Position numbers and translations under genes: made by a program
Origin: a virus
DNA length: 22,589 bases
Strand: one strand, 5' to 3'
IMG/VR virus record: IMGVR_UViG_3300026519_000067
Coordinates: 1-22,589 of that record
Shown here: positions 20,857-22,589 of the stretch, piece after piece
How the letters are laid out: the number at the start of each line of letters is the position of its first letter
How positions within the stretch are numbered: the stretch's first letter is position 1
The notes under the pieces: generated by a model
Database searches by the model: none
Seen by the model: only the letters and a program-made list of their open reading frames with translations
What the model was told of the DNA's origin: nothing

Positions 20857-21813
20857 TCATGCCTCCTCTAGCGCCCAAAGCTCGGCACGCCCCTGGCGAT
20901 ACACATTGGGAAACACCCGATACGTTCGTCCACCAACAACAACCTGATCTTCGGCGGTCAACGTCGGGGCCGATACGGAGACTACGCCGTCGAGCGTCCC
21001 TAGAATGCCCGTGTGAGGGGATGTCGAGGATATGATCTGATAAGGTGTCAGCACGGCTTCCGTGGTGCCAAACGGGGATTGCATGCGCTCCATGACCTCG
21101 CGCATGCCCCAGCCGTAACCGACGCTGTATGCGTAATCATGGAAGGAAACGGTTTGCCATACGTATGATCCGCCAACACTCGGCCACAAGGCCCATGAGG
21201 CCCCGGTTACCACGTCGGACAGAACACCATCCCACATCCCGTCAGGTCGGCGGACGTAGGCCGGAATCCCGCTAAACGCCCGGGTGAAAGCTCGATGTCC
21301 GTCCGTCGTGTCGGTCCATATGCTCGGCGTGGATCCGGGCTGCGCGCACCCTCCAACGAACACCGGTAGCGGATATTCCGCCGGCGTGGCGTATGGCAGG
21401 AAACACCCCCCATACGCCAGCTCATACACCGTGGAAACCTTGACGACGAGGACGAACCGGTGCCCGTTGACGGCCAACCAATACGGCATGGTGTCATCAT
21501 GTAGCAGAATGCGCGGCTGCGGGCTTGGGTTGACGTGGCCGGCGTAATCCGTCGCGCCTGCGGTAACGGAATCCACCGCCCCGATGGCCCATTCGTATCT
21601 CTGGGCGGTCGGGTCCGCCAGGCGGCTGATGCCCACACGCACTGGTGTGGTGCCACCGAACCCGGGCCCGGTGAGAATGGCCTGGTCTCCGGACACCCAG
21701 GTTTCCGTCCACTGTTCGTTGGCGGCCACAAGGCCGGGGTCGTTCAACAGATGGCCCCGGAACTTCGTCCACAAATCAGTGAACCCGATCGCCGTTCCCG
21801 TTATCCACACCAT
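20857..21813 (-). CDS. Minor tail protein, 318 aa, first gene after the tape measure
   Basis: The protein starts MVWITGTAIGFTDLWTKFRG, a helix that resembles the start of the next gene product (length and W/T pattern). The middle is beta-rich (HRFVLVVKVSTVYELAYGG, WTDTTDGHRAFTRAFSG). The C-terminal VVVGGRTYRVFPNVYRQGRAELWALEE repeats the VFP signature found in the 19800 gene product. The ATG overlaps the tape-measure stop (TGATG). In many siphophages the gene after the tape measure encodes the distal tail protein, and this one may play that part, but its family was not recognised. Confidence 0.75.
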   Translation of the reverse strand: MVWITGTAIGFTDLWTKFRGHLLNDPGLVAANEQWTETWVSGDQAILTGPGFGGTTPVRVGISRLADPTAQRYEWAIGAVDSVTAGATDYAGHVNPSPQPRILLHDDTMPYWLAVNGHRFVLVVKVSTVYELAYGGCFLPYATPAEYPLPVFVGGCAQPGSTPSIWTDTTDGHRAFTRAFSGIPAYVRRPDGMWDGVLSDVVTGASWALWPSVGGSYVWQTVSFHDYAYSVGYGWGMREVMERMQSPFGTTEAVLTPYQIISSTSPHTGILGTLDGVVSVSAPTLTAEDQVVVGGRTYRVFPNVYRQGRAELWALEEA

Positions 21814-22589
21814 CAGCTCAGATCCTTCTTGATGGTATCCGCGTTGGCCCGAATGGCATTCAGAAGAACCTCTTCGCCTTCCGCCGTTCCCAGCGCCTCC
21901 GACATGAAGGAAACCGGATCGACGGCATTCACGACGGTTACCTTGACAGGCTGGCGGGTGGGGCCTGTCCTCGCGCCGGCTTCGGCCGCCTCCATTTGCG
22001 GGGCGACAACTTTGCTGAAACCCTCGAGCGAGTTCTTCACGGTCTCCGCCGCCATGCCGACCACCCCGCCCTCATGGAACTTCGGGACGCCGTTGAACAG
22101 GCTCGGACCTGGCGGCAGTTTCACGTTGGCGCGCAGCATGCGCAACATGACCGGCCCCTGGTTGAGGATGTGCCTCGGATCATCACGCGTCAGCACCTCC
22201 TCACCCTTCTGCAGGATGGCCGGCACCTCATCCGCCGCCAGCCCGCCGGTATGGAACTTCGGGGCGCCGGCGAACGCGGCCGCGACCGCTTCCGTCATGG
22301 GCCGATAACGGAGCACCCGTCCGACGATACCACCGCCGTGGGCCACTTTCGGGCCGGGCCCGCCGCCGGCGCCACTGCCGCCGGCACCTTTGGCCCCATC
22401 ACCGCCCATGACTAGCGCCTTGAGCTGGCACCAGAAATGCTCGAGCCAGCAGAACAACGCCCCGCCAATCGAATCCGACCGACCGGCACAGAACTCCTGA
22501 AGACAGCCGCAAGGGCCGCAGTCCCGGGGTGGTGGTTTCTGGCCGCCACCGCCTCCACCGCCTCCGCCGCCTCGGCCACCACCACCACC
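21813..22589 (-). CDS. Tape-measure protein, C-terminal part (partial)
   Basis: The frame is open to the window edge, so the N-terminus and most of the protein are missing; 258 residues are visible. The motif KFHTGGLAADEVPAILQKGE, followed by EVLTRDDPRH, is the standard C-terminal signature of phage tape-measure proteins, and a second, shorter FHEGGVVG follows. Upstream of it is a polyglycine run near 22540-22589 and a cysteine cluster (CGPCGC, then CWLEHFWC). The only start-like codon in view is a TTG near 22457, but the reading frame continues through it without a stop, so I treat it as internal. The protein sets tail length and guides DNA ejection. Confidence 0.82.
   Translation of the reverse strand, partial: GGGGGRGGGGGGGGGGQKPPPRDCGPCGCLQEFCAGRSDSIGGALFCWLEHFWCQLKALVMGGDGAKGAGGSGAGGGPGPKVAHGGGIVGRVLRYRPMTEAVAAAFAGAPKFHTGGLAADEVPAILQKGEEVLTRDDPRHILNQGPVMLRMLRANVKLPPGPSLFNGVPKFHEGGVVGMAAETVKNSLEGFSKVVAPQMEAAEAGARTGPTRQPVKVTVVNAVDPVSFMSEALGTAEGEEVLLNAIRANADTIKKDLS

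Overview
This window looks like part of the genome of a tailed, siphovirus-like bacteriophage with high GC. Two blocks of tightly packed genes face each other. Positions 1-10130 are read on the + strand (small accessory and nucleotide-metabolism/DNA-modification genes). Positions 10131-22589 are read on the - strand (tail and lysis genes). The host is probably a high-GC Gram-negative bacterium, because the lysis cassette has a two-gene spanin pair: an inner-membrane coiled coil and an outer-membrane lipoprotein with an LLAGC lipobox. No ribosomal, tRNA, integrase or CRISPR signal was seen. I cannot name the phage genus.

Positions 1-3440: a partial gene followed by five genes, four without recognised function. 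Four of these five are preceded by the same leader: a GC-rich palindrome built on GTGACGGCCGTCAC, then an almost invariant CACAGGGAGA ribosome-binding segment six bases before the start codon. The fifth gene (2592-3440) is a stand-alone relative of the helix-hairpin-helix C-terminal domain of IS110-type transposases, without the catalytic half. It is followed by 316 non-coding bases (3441-3756) holding an A-rich array of about eight imperfect 34-bp repeats. Each repeat has fixed CCATG and AACGARCCG blocks separated by a fixed-length variable segment.

Positions 3757-10130: an unknown gene, a small helix-turn-helix protein whose stop codon lies inside another copy of the palindrome, a strong hairpin, a 59-residue gene, a DNA methyltransferase of the N6-adenine type with a zinc ribbon, a small zinc-ribbon protein, dTMP kinase, a single-pass membrane protein, a small coiled-coil-like protein, a cytosine-C5 DNA methyltransferase, a short unknown gene, dCMP deaminase and thymidylate synthase. 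Together dCMP deaminase, thymidylate synthase and dTMP kinase form a dCMP-to-dTDP route. The two methyltransferases probably protect the phage DNA.

Positions 22589-10131, in transcription order: the C-terminus of the tape-measure protein, two related minor tail proteins, a large tail protein, a BR0599-type tail protein, a J-like tip/host-specificity protein, a small accessory protein, a beta-helix-like fibre protein, an unknown helical protein, a permuted papain/NlpC-like protein, a modular GH24 endolysin with a C-terminal membrane segment, i-spanin, o-spanin and a small membrane coiled-coil protein that could be a holin. Genes in this block overlap or are separated by only a few bases, indicating translational coupling. 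The two blocks converge at one TGATCA that contains both stop codons.

The most unusual items are the 34-bp repeat array beside the truncated IS110-like protein, and the seven-copy palindrome used mainly as part of a reusable gene leader.
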